64,000 nt of DNA, from NCBI GenBank assembly GCA_027623995.1, contig JAQBUF010000010.1, positions 1-64,000 on the forward strand. The letters are read 5' to 3'. Numbering within the stretch: position 1 is the stretch's first letter; every line of letters starts with the position of its first letter. Under the pieces are notes generated by a model. That model worked only from the letters and a program-made list of their open reading frames with translations, ran no database searches and was not told where the DNA came from. The stretch is from Nitrospirota bacterium. Its GTDB lineage: Bacteria > Nitrospirota > Nitrospiria > Nitrospirales > UBA8639. The position numbers and the translations under genes were made by a program. Shown here piece after piece: positions 56,598 through 64,000 of this stretch.

Positions 56598-58586
56598 TTA
56601 TGTAGTCTGAAGTATAGGTGAAGGCCCCTGAGGGAAGTCCACAAAGGTCTGATGCCAGAGTTCCAAATTAACTAACGACCATAACTTGTAGGCATGGTCA
56701 GCTTCACCACGCACGTGGGCCCGAAGCAATGCCTCAATACAGTCTCGTTTAAAGTACCCACGGCCAACACTTTTGCTCGACAGCAATAAATCTTCAGCCA
56801 TTTCACGAAGCTCTCCGCGAAACCAAGCGCTTATCGGAACCCCAAAACCTTGTTTGCGACGATGAAGGATCTTGCTTGGGAGTAGGTTTCTCAACGACTC
56901 TTTTAAGATATATTTGGTGTTCCATCCACGTATTTTCAAACTTGACGGCATGCTTGCGCTCCATTCGATTAGTTGGTGGTCAAGAAACGGTGAGCGCGCT
57001 TCCAAACCATTCGCCATTGTCGCTCGATCAGTTTTGACCATGAGATCATCTGGAAGGTACACATGAAAATCCCATAATTGTAGGCGGACCACCCAATCAA
57101 AGACCTGAGCCGCTTCAAACGCTCGCACTCGCAGTTCTAATGAATCTCGCCCCTCAACCGAATTCTTCAGATGATCACTATAGAGGGCTTGTTTAGCCGC
57201 ATGTGAGAATATCAACCTCCACTCTCGGTATTCTTGAGGAAGAGTTGCCTTCTCTATAAAACGCTTCGTCCGCCGTAATATTGCATTTCGCTTGCTTGAT
57301 TCAGGTGCCCTTGAAAGAATTGACTCAAAAATATTTCGCAAAGACCAAGGCACCTTTCCATAAAGGTTGCTATACTGCTCGCCAAGATATGATTCATAGC
57401 CAGCAAAAGACTCGTCACCACCATCCCCGGTCAAGACCACCTTGACATGTTCCCGAGCAAGTTTTGCCAAAAGGTAAGTCGGAAGGACAGATGCATCAGC
57501 AAAAGGTTCGTCCAAATACCAAACGAGATCTCTAAGCATATCAGTCGCTCTAGGCTCAACAATAAATTCATGATGCTCTGTGTCGAAATGATCAGCAATC
57601 TTACGCGCATAACGTAATTCGTTAAAAGAGCTTTCACGGAACCCAATGGAAAAGGTCTTGACGCCCTTTCCAAGAACCTGGGACATAAAACCTACGATGG
57701 CACTAGAATCAATGCCTCCACTCAAAAAGGCCCCAACAGGCACATCACTCACTAAACGACTCTGGACACAATCAGCCAACCGACTTTTGGTCTCTTGGCA
57801 CCAATCCTTTATAGACATAACACTATTGCCAGAGCCTTCAAAGAAATGGTTCAAATCCCAATACTGCTCAAGGGATATTTTCCCGTTCTGCCAGATGAGC
57901 AGATGTCCAGGAGGAACTTTCTTAATCTCATTGAAGATCGTCTGTTGTCCAGGCACATAACCAAAGGTCAAATAGTCATGCAATGCATCTAGATTTATCT
58001 GTTTTTTAATCCGCGGCACAGCAAGCAAGGCCTTGAGCTCCGAAGCGAATGCAAAGCCCTGTGCATCATGGTAGTAAAAAAGAGGTTTCTTTCCAATCCG
58101 GTCTCGCCCCAGTACTAGCTTCCCATCCGCGTGATCCCAGAGAGCAAAGGCAAACATTCCCCGGAGCCTGCTGACAGCATCTTTCCCCCATACGCGATAG
58201 GCCAGCAGAAGCGATTCAGAGTCGGTCTTACTCTGAAAAGAGAGACCACGAGTCTCAAGGTCATCCCGAATTTCCTTAAAGTTATATATCTCTCCGTTAA
58301 ATGTGAGCCAGTTTCCAGATTGTCGATCAGCCATGGGCTGCCTACCGGACTCGGTCAAGTCGATTATACTAAGACGGCGATGGCCCAAAACAACCGAATA
58401 GTTTTGACCACTCGATTGCATATGAACCCGTTTATCAACTTGACCCTGAGTTTTTAGTAACTCCACAGGCAACAACGCCACCACCCCCCAATCGTCTGGA
58501 CCTCGATGTTGAAGTAGGTGGGTTGCTCTGATCAATGGATCCAAATCAGGCAACAGGGAATCAATTACACCAAATATGCCACACAA
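56598..58586 (-). CDS. asnB: Glutamine-dependent amidotransferase, asparagine synthase type
   Basis: 662 residues. The N-terminal class II glutaminase begins MCGIFGV with the nucleophile Cys2, and HRGPDDWG and GHRRLSIIDL follow. The C-terminal synthetase domain has the PP-loop VGAFLSGGIDSSAIVG near residue 288, with VVLTGDGGDESFAGY and KTDRATMANGLEARSPFLD. It can form asparagine or amidate another carboxylate. In this locus it may convert a uronic acid residue to its amide, as AsnB-like enzymes do in some O-antigen clusters. It starts 17 bp after the methyltransferase gene ends. Confidence 0.93.
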   Translation of the reverse strand: MCGIFGVIDSLLPDLDPLIRATHLLQHRGPDDWGVVALLPVELLKTQGQVDKRVHMQSSGQNYSVVLGHRRLSIIDLTESGRQPMADRQSGNWLTFNGEIYNFKEIRDDLETRGLSFQSKTDSESLLLAYRVWGKDAVSRLRGMFAFALWDHADGKLVLGRDRIGKKPLFYYHDAQGFAFASELKALLAVPRIKKQINLDALHDYLTFGYVPGQQTIFNEIKKVPPGHLLIWQNGKISLEQYWDLNHFFEGSGNSVMSIKDWCQETKSRLADCVQSRLVSDVPVGAFLSGGIDSSAIVGFMSQVLGKGVKTFSIGFRESSFNELRYARKIADHFDTEHHEFIVEPRATDMLRDLVWYLDEPFADASVLPTYLLAKLAREHVKVVLTGDGGDESFAGYESYLGEQYSNLYGKVPWSLRNIFESILSRAPESSKRNAILRRTKRFIEKATLPQEYREWRLIFSHAAKQALYSDHLKNSVEGRDSLELRVRAFEAAQVFDWVVRLQLWDFHVYLPDDLMVKTDRATMANGLEARSPFLDHQLIEWSASMPSSLKIRGWNTKYILKESLRNLLPSKILHRRKQGFGVPISAWFRGELREMAEDLLLSSKSVGRGYFKRDCIEALLRAHVRGEADHAYKLWSLVNLELWHQTFVDFPQGPSPILQTT

Positions 58587-58603
58587 AATTGTCCCTTTCG
58601 ATG

Positions 58604-59665
58604 CTAACGTTTGCCACGAACGGCGATTTGATTCGGCAATAGCACGATTTCCTTTAATCCACCCTTCTCAAACCAGCATCGTACCTCTTCATAAGTATGG
58701 CGAGATTGATACCGTGGTGAAAGATTATCGAAAGTATCCAAGACTCTCCACTCAGGGTCGGGGTGCATGGATATCTTAAAAATGAGACGCAGTGGGGTGA
58801 AAGGACGAAGCTTCAGCACATGATATAGCGGAATAGCTACATGACAAAAACCATACAAGATCTTGACCGGAAACCGCCTACCAACAGCACGCAGGGTGCC
58901 ATTCCAAAGATTATTCAGCCGATCCATCCAAATCGCTGATCGAGCAACTATTGGCATCCAGCGAGATGAAACTTGAAATGGGGATTGCAAGACGTAAGGA
59001 AGTTCACCTGGCTTTGCTGCAAATCTATCAGGACTATAACGGCACATCGTATCGAGCTTATACTTTGGATAAACCCATACAGCAAGGTGGCCACCCTCCT
59101 TGAGAAAAGGGATTAGGCCGAGCACGGCTTCTTGACAATCGGCCGTATGATGCAGCACACCAATACTAAAAATGTAGTCAAATGTCTTTTTGGAAAATGG
59201 CAGTTGAAATAGATTAGCTTGGGCGAAATGAATATTGCTGCGTGACCCAATATTCGCTTGAGCTGATTCAATCGCATAACTAAGGTCCACACCCACCACC
59301 TCAGCACCCAATCGATTGGCCACATCGGCGAACCGCCCCATTCCACACCCGACATCCAGAACACGCTTGCCCGCCAACGCCTCACGGGTAAAGCCCGTCG
59401 ACAGAAGAAATGTCTCCTCGCTTTCGCGGCGAGAATTGGAATCTAACTGAGTCTGCCAATGTTTTCGCCATTGAAAGCTGAAGCTACGAACATAGTCGTC
59501 CGTTGGAACAAACCTAGGGATACCTCCTTCGATCAGAAAGGTCTTGCCACAGGTACATTTCAAAATTCCTTCGAAAATTTCAGTTTCATCGCGTGACCCC
59601 ACGCTAAGTTCTAATCGTACACCACACTTCGGACAAGCCAAGATTTCAAGGAAAGATAATTTCAT
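58604..59665 (-). CDS. SAM-dependent methyltransferase with N-terminal zinc ribbon
   Basis: 353 residues. The first ~50 residues carry a Trm112-like zinc-binding pattern (LACPKCGVRLEL, then LKCTCGKTF). A class I methyltransferase core follows: motif I VLDVGCGMGRFADVANRLG near residue 100, GVDLSYAI and FDYIFSIGVLHHTADC. It probably methylates a sugar or a lipid-linked glycan. It lies in series with another methyltransferase gene. Confidence 0.9.
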   Translation of the reverse strand: MKLSFLEILACPKCGVRLELSVGSRDETEIFEGILKCTCGKTFLIEGGIPRFVPTDDYVRSFSFQWRKHWQTQLDSNSRRESEETFLLSTGFTREALAGKRVLDVGCGMGRFADVANRLGAEVVGVDLSYAIESAQANIGSRSNIHFAQANLFQLPFSKKTFDYIFSIGVLHHTADCQEAVLGLIPFLKEGGHLAVWVYPKYKLDTMCRYSPDRFAAKPGELPYVLQSPFQVSSRWMPIVARSAIWMDRLNNLWNGTLRAVGRRFPVKILYGFCHVAIPLYHVLKLRPFTPLRLIFKISMHPDPEWRVLDTFDNLSPRYQSRHTYEEVRCWFEKGGLKEIVLLPNQIAVRGKR

Positions 59666-59705
59666 GTTAGGTTTTCTTTGAAAAAAAGTTTACGCTCTAG
59701 TTGCA

Positions 59706-60464
59706 TCAAGCAGAAGGCTTTTCAAGAGTGACTATGATATTCACTCGCCATTGCGCGAAAAAATTCCAACGGTTGACGAGGCGCTCGTAGGCTATTCCCA
59801 AACGGTATAATAATCTAGAAAACTCAAGATAATTTGGGCTAGTCTCAATCATTTGTAACTTCACAACATGAAGACCTGCCTGCTCTGCGAGATTCAAAAT
59901 CCGGCGTCGGGAATTGCAGCGATAGAACGTAGGGAATGTCTCTTCTTCAGCCACACCATATGAAGAATTGAACCAACGATGAAACCAAAAGGGACTGAAG
60001 CGCGAGATCAGACTCACATAGTGCCATTGATTTGGTGTGAGCAACACCACCCTCCCTCCCTTGCGCAATACTCGCGCAAACTCCAAGAAGACAGCGAGAG
60101 GCTGGGAAAGATGCTCGGCCACATAACGGCAGACGATAAGGTCAATAGAGCTGTTTTGTAAAGGTAAGGAGGAGAGCGTTCCCCATATAGGGTGGTGAAG
60201 AGAATTATTTTCCCGCAACTCATCATCAATATCAACGCCTATGACTGTCTTACTCCTGCCCTTAAGATCAAGGTTAGACATTCGCCCACTCCCACATCCA
60301 GCATCAAGAACCACATGGGTGGGCAAGAGACAAGAAAACACTTCACTGTTAAAAAAATCACTTTCTCCCTTATAGTTCGGATAGAATCGCCTAAATAAAT
60401 CGACAACAGGCTGGCGTACCGACAAGAGCCCAGGCGTTCCTTCTACTGAAGATTTTGCGTCCAT
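59706..60464 (-). CDS. SAM-dependent methyltransferase
   Basis: 252 residues, class I fold of the Methyltransf_11 kind: motif I VVLDAGCGSGRMSNLDLKG near residue 55, GVDIDDEL, IDLIVCRYVAEHL and GGRVVLLTPNQWHYV. It starts 6 bp downstream of the glycosyltransferase gene, so co-transcription is clear. A sugar O-methyltransferase is likely; the substrate is unknown. Confidence 0.9.
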   Translation of the reverse strand: MDAKSSVEGTPGLLSVRQPVVDLFRRFYPNYKGESDFFNSEVFSCLLPTHVVLDAGCGSGRMSNLDLKGRSKTVIGVDIDDELRENNSLHHPIWGTLSSLPLQNSSIDLIVCRYVAEHLSQPLAVFLEFARVLRKGGRVVLLTPNQWHYVSLISRFSPFWFHRWFNSSYGVAEEETFPTFYRCNSRRRILNLAEQAGLHVVKLQMIETSPNYLEFSRLLYRLGIAYERLVNRWNFFAQWRVNIIVTLEKPSA

Positions 60465-60469
60465 AATGA

Positions 60470-62128
60470 TTACGAGACTGGTATAACCCTATACGCATGC
60501 ATGGTGGTGTTGCCACGCTTTGGACTGAATGTTGGTACACTCCCAACAGTTTCGAGACGCACGTCAAGTTCGCGAAGCGAGTGTTTTAATAAATCCACCT
60601 GCTCTGGCTGTACAGCCAAGTTGTTGTCTTCCACCAAGAACACTGGGCGTTTAGTTGCAAGGACTTTCCACTGCTCAGGCTTCACCTCATCCACCACAAT
60701 GACATCACGCTTGCCGTAATAAAAGAAATGGTGTGGCCGGGACTGCGTGATAATCACCGCATCAGCAGGAGTTTGCTCACGTACCCATCGGACCATGGCA
60801 TTCGTATGATCTGGATAGTTCCGATAAGATCTCATGACATAAGCCGGTGAATAGTATGCGAGATACCCAAATCGTGGCCATGCACTAAATAACTCCGACG
60901 GGGGATAAGTCATCACAATCTGCCACATGATGACGGTGCCGATAAAGGCGACCGAAAACAATCTACGTGTTTTTCTCCACACCAACGGGATAACGCAGGA
61001 GGATAGAATCGCCGTAAAAGGAATGAGCGGTAATACGTACCGTGGCGCGGCCCCGGTAGCGGCAACCGGAAAAGCTCCAGCAATCAACACTACCGGAATC
61101 ATTACCAACAGTCCCATGACACAGATTGGGGCAATCGAAACCCAATAAGACCGGGCAACCAACAGCATAGCAAAAAATGGAAAATGGTATACCAGGAATG
61201 CCAAAAACATCACAACAATCCCCGGCATCCCCATAAGAGCTTCTCCTCCGCGAAACATATAATCCATACTCAATCGTATCCCTGTCTGGTAGTGCGTCGA
61301 AACCAGAGGTGATCCAAAATTGATCATATTGAAATAGAGGCTTGGGCTCCACCCAATGGCCAAGGCACAAACAGCAAACAACAAGAGGGTTCCCCAAGGT
61401 TTCCAGGAGACGGTCTGAAAATTCAACAGCGGATCGAAAAATTTAGCTTTCCAGCCCAGGTAAAAAACAGGAAGAGCCAACATAACATCAGTATCCCTAA
61501 CCGTCAGCATAAGACCAAAGGCCAAAAATGCTATACTAAACTGACTGAGGCGACGAGGCTCACGTCTTACATCTGGGTACGCGACAATTGGCTCACCAGC
61601 TTTCTTGACTAGGCTGCTCATCAAAAAAAACAGGCCGATAAAAAAGAGGGTGACGGAGAGATTATTGGTAAAAACTTGTCCTCCAAAAGCCACGGCAAGT
61701 GGATGAATGGATGCCAACAGTCCCGCCCCAATTGCAACTGACGTATTACCTTGTGCCAGATAAGCGATTCCGGCACTGAGAGGTGCGAGCAAACTTGAAG
61801 AGGCAATGGTAAATAATCTAGCAATACCCTCTTCAGCGCCGAAGACACTGAAGACTCCAGCCAGCGCTAATGGGAACCCAACTGGCCATGAAGGTATCCG
61901 GTGTCGTAAGACCATATCCGAGGCACCAACACCTGGCACTCGGTACTCCCCTGTTAGCAAGAGATGCTTGCCTGCCTCGATTAACTCAAATGGATCTTCC
62001 GCCAAGTTGTGGTCGGGCGTAATCACCCACCGAAACAACGCGGCTCCGGAGAACAAAGCTAAAAGATGCCAGGGTTTTAGTCGGGCGTTTATATCAGGAA
62101 AACTGTTAGAATGTCTTGAAGAATTCAT
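60470..62128 (-). CDS. Membrane glycosyltransferase of the ArnT/PMT (GT39-like) type
   Basis: 552 residues with about eleven membrane segments and a soluble C-terminal part. The first periplasmic loop has the acidic pair typical of GT-C enzymes (PDHNLAEDPFELIEAGKHLL near residue 40). IASIHPLAVAFGGQVFTNN and RYVLPLIPFTAIL are typical of PMT_2 domains. It would transfer a sugar from a lipid-phosphate donor to an acceptor on the outer face of the membrane. It overlaps the end of rfbH by 23 bases. Confidence 0.87.
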   Translation of the reverse strand: MNSSRHSNSFPDINARLKPWHLLALFSGAALFRWVITPDHNLAEDPFELIEAGKHLLLTGEYRVPGVGASDMVLRHRIPSWPVGFPLALAGVFSVFGAEEGIARLFTIASSSLLAPLSAGIAYLAQGNTSVAIGAGLLASIHPLAVAFGGQVFTNNLSVTLFFIGLFFLMSSLVKKAGEPIVAYPDVRREPRRLSQFSIAFLAFGLMLTVRDTDVMLALPVFYLGWKAKFFDPLLNFQTVSWKPWGTLLLFAVCALAIGWSPSLYFNMINFGSPLVSTHYQTGIRLSMDYMFRGGEALMGMPGIVVMFLAFLVYHFPFFAMLLVARSYWVSIAPICVMGLLVMIPVVLIAGAFPVAATGAAPRYVLPLIPFTAILSSCVIPLVWRKTRRLFSVAFIGTVIMWQIVMTYPPSELFSAWPRFGYLAYYSPAYVMRSYRNYPDHTNAMVRWVREQTPADAVIITQSRPHHFFYYGKRDVIVVDEVKPEQWKVLATKRPVFLVEDNNLAVQPEQVDLLKHSLRELDVRLETVGSVPTFSPKRGNTTMHAYRVIPVS

Positions 62129-63461
62129 GGAAGCAGTGGATCACGTAATCAATCATCTCATCAGTAAGACCAGGGTAAAGGCCAATAAAGAAACTGTTGC
62201 GCATGATATGGTCAGTTTGGTCAAGATTTCCATAGATCTGGCACGGGATACCTTGAAAGGCAGGCTGCCGCAGAATATTCCCAGCGAAAATAAACCGTGT
62301 CTCAATTTTGGAGTCTTCAAGCCATCGCGTCAGGCGGCTTCGTTCCAAAGGAGGCTTTACGGTAAGAGGAAAGCTAAACCACGAAGGATTGGATCGGGGA
62401 TCAGAATGTGGCAATATCAAGAAGTCTTCGTACTGCTTTAGTGCCTCATGATACCGAATGAAGTTTCGTCGCCGCTTCTCGGTAAATAGCTTGAGCTTGT
62501 CATACTGAACAAGACCGATAGCTGCCTGTAGATCCGTTGGCTTTAAGTTATATCCAATCGTGGAATAAGTATATTTGTGGTCGTAGCCTTGGGGTAACCC
62601 ACCGAGGCTCCAATCGAACCGTTTTCCACAGGTATCGCTCACGCCGGGGTCACACCAGCAATCCCGACCCCAATCGCGGATTGATCGCACAGTCTTGGTA
62701 AGCTTTTTATTATTCACTACCACGCCTCCACCTTCCCCCATTGTCATATGGTGGGCAGGGTAGAAGCTCAGCGTGGCAAGGTCACCGAACGTTCCAACTT
62801 TTCTGTCCCGAAAGACACTGTCCAGGGCATCACAGCAATCTTCGATGAGAAACAAACGATACTTGTGAACCACACGCATCACCTCATCCATATCACATGG
62901 GTTCCCGAGTGTGTGCGGAATTACCATGGCACGTGTACGCGGAGAAACTGCCTTTTCAAGAAGCTCGGCCCTAATATTGTAGGTTCCCACATCACAATCA
63001 ATGAAGACCGGGATGAGGCCGTTTTGGATAATAGGCGTAAGCGTGGTTGGGAAGGTTAAAGCAGGAGTAATCACCTCATCCCCAGCCCGAAGATGATTTT
63101 CAACTGTGGGGGATACCAGGGTTGTGACAGCAACCAGGTTGGCCGATGACCCTGAATTTACCAGAGCGAAGTCCCGAGCTTGAAAGAATTCCTGCATTAC
63201 CTTTTCAAATTTTGTTCCATACGGCCCCAACGTCAGCCAAAAATCAAGGGCCGCCCGTACAACCTCCTGCATCTCTCGCTCGTCATACACACGCCCGGCA
63301 TAATGTACTCTGGATATGCCAGGCTCAAACTTATTCTGACTACTTCGTAGACGATAGAGAGCTGCAACTTGGTCCAAAATGGTTGCATAAATCGCCTCTT
63401 CAGCCTCGGAGCCATTGACAACCCAATCAGGCACACAAGCCCTTCCCTTTCTGATTTTCAA
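62106..63461 (-). CDS. rfbH: CDP-4-keto-6-deoxy-D-glucose-3-dehydratase (RfbH/E1)
   Basis: 451 residues of the DegT/aspartate-aminotransferase fold. RfbH removes the C3 hydroxyl of CDP-4-keto-6-deoxyglucose using PMP and a [2Fe-2S] cluster, the first step to 3,6-dideoxyhexoses. The PLP lysine is replaced by His in SFYPAHHMTMGEGGG, as in E1. The iron-sulfur ligands are visible in DCWCDPGVSDTCGKRF. Start is a TTG at 63461, behind AAAAGGAGGGG, overlapping the upstream gene's stop (TTGA). The reductase partner (E3) is not in the window. Confidence 0.94.
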   Translation of the reverse strand: MKIRKGRACVPDWVVNGSEAEEAIYATILDQVAALYRLRSSQNKFEPGISRVHYAGRVYDEREMQEVVRAALDFWLTLGPYGTKFEKVMQEFFQARDFALVNSGSSANLVAVTTLVSPTVENHLRAGDEVITPALTFPTTLTPIIQNGLIPVFIDCDVGTYNIRAELLEKAVSPRTRAMVIPHTLGNPCDMDEVMRVVHKYRLFLIEDCCDALDSVFRDRKVGTFGDLATLSFYPAHHMTMGEGGGVVVNNKKLTKTVRSIRDWGRDCWCDPGVSDTCGKRFDWSLGGLPQGYDHKYTYSTIGYNLKPTDLQAAIGLVQYDKLKLFTEKRRRNFIRYHEALKQYEDFLILPHSDPRSNPSWFSFPLTVKPPLERSRLTRWLEDSKIETRFIFAGNILRQPAFQGIPCQIYGNLDQTDHIMRNSFFIGLYPGLTDEMIDYVIHCFHEFFKTF

Positions 63462-64000
63462 ATGCCCCTCCTTTTGACAGACTCTTTCACCAACATCTCT
63501 TCTTTCATGGCTTGAAGGCCGGCAAGAGCTCCCCTTAGGGGCGTCTTAAGCTCGGCCTGAGCCTTCTCGATCCGAAGTCCAGAATGAAGCGGTCGTGACG
63601 CCAACTGCAAAAGCTGGGAGGTCGGTAGTGGGTCGAGGAAAGCCGGGGAATAGCCGAAGACCTCACAAACAAGTTGTCCAAAGTTGAAGCGGTCAAGACT
63701 AACCGCTCCGGCAACGTGGTATAAACCTATTTTGTTTTGCTCCGCTAGTTCCACACTTGAAGAGGCGAGGTCCTCACTGTAAATCGGATTGGAAATCTGG
63801 TCAATCGTGACAGGCATCCGTGTTCCACTCTGAGCCGCGCGTAAAACTTGGCACACAAAATTCTTGCTTTGTGCCTCAAGACCATAGACAACAATTGTTC
63901 TTAAGATCAACCATCGATCTAACTGAGCCTGGATGGCTAGTTCTGCCGCCAACTTACACTGCCCGTATACATTCAAAGGTTTCGGCTGGTCCTCTTCACA
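63458..64000 (-). CDS. Partial RmlD-like SDR reductase/epimerase (runs off the window)
   Basis: The C-terminal ~180 residues of an extended SDR; the frame is open at the edge of the window, so the true start is beyond 64000. It carries a YxxxK-type segment (PLNVYGQCKLAAE) and LILRTIVVYG, NPIYSEDLASSSVELAE and GLYHVAGAVSLDRFNFG, close to the RmlD family. In an rfbH neighbourhood it could reduce the CDP-4-keto-3,6-dideoxyhexose product, as RfbJ-type enzymes do. It is translationally coupled to rfbH. Confidence 0.85.
   Translation of the reverse strand, partial: CEEDQPKPLNVYGQCKLAAELAIQAQLDRWLILRTIVVYGLEAQSKNFVCQVLRAAQSGTRMPVTIDQISNPIYSEDLASSSVELAEQNKIGLYHVAGAVSLDRFNFGQLVCEVFGYSPAFLDPLPTSQLLQLASRPLHSGLRIEKAQAELKTPLRGALAGLQAMKEEMLVKESVKRRGI

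Noticed and set aside
61806-62441. 211-residue frame on the plus strand over the GT39-type and rfbH genes
   Set aside because: Antisense to two overlapping real genes and without a family match.
1-64000. CRISPR array, prophage or plasmid replication genes
   Set aside because: No regularly spaced repeats, cas genes, phage structural genes or replication initiators were seen.

Overview
The window looks like a chromosomal segment of a Gram-negative, B12-using bacterium of moderate GC content, most likely a Nitrospira-type member of the Nitrospirota. The grounds are the gene content (class II ribonucleotide reductase, Tat-exported MsrP, 1-Cys peroxiredoxin, RfbH-type surface-sugar genes, Ig-like secreted protein) and a dispersed hairpin repeat that I associate, from memory only, with Nitrospira. 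No 16S rRNA or diagnostic nitrification gene is present, so the genus is an inference. No CRISPR array and no prophage were seen.

Positions 1-31,000 are housekeeping and scattered conserved genes. They include tRNA-Arg, a STAS protein, an HDOD protein, the tRNA methylthiotransferases miaB and mtaB flanked by two copies of a ~180-bp structured repeat, a KtrB-like K+ channel, and class II ribonucleotide reductase (nrdJ) behind a promoter with NrdR-like and DnaA-like boxes. They continue with a cupin, an FGE-fold protein, tRNA-Glu, RNase P RNA (rnpB), a zinc-ribbon coiled-coil protein, a CAU tRNA and the primary sigma factor rpoD. Next come an ANK/MATE-like transporter, an XRE regulator, an FG-GAP propeller, methyltransferases, an RRM protein, a HugZ-like protein, ettA, a CREST hydrolase, a small operon ending in an RlmL-like rRNA methyltransferase, and a 1-Cys peroxiredoxin.

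Positions 30,500-42,800 hold MsrP (an apparent Tat lipoprotein), a cold-shock protein with a terminator-like hairpin in its leader, a secreted Ig-like repeat protein, an MsbA-like ABC exporter, peptide deformylase, a HEAT-repeat periplasmic protein, and a complete polyamine ABC transporter (potA-potB-potC-potD). The potA-potB gap contains a REPIN-like palindromic element.

Positions 42,900-45,290 are mobile-element debris: an IS3-family element disabled by a stop codon and a frameshift, abutting a truncated IS256-family transposase. It separates the pot genes from a surface-polysaccharide locus (45,300 to the end of the window).

The polysaccharide locus has a UDP-GlcNAc 6-dehydrogenase on the plus strand, then a long minus-strand series reading inwards from the right edge: a partial RmlD-like reductase, RfbH, a family 39 membrane glycosyltransferase, two methyltransferases, a glutamine-dependent amidotransferase of the AsnB type, two family 4 glycosyltransferases, a DUF362 protein, a bi-domain oxidoreductase, a nucleotide-sugar epimerase, WecB, and a fusion of a WecA-like phosphosugar transferase with the N-terminal half of a CapD/FlaA1-type protein. 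Together they suggest a lipid-linked glycan begun by the WecA-type enzyme and containing N-acetylated uronic acid (possibly amidated) and a 3,6-dideoxyhexose. No flippase or polymerase is visible, so the locus probably continues beyond the window.
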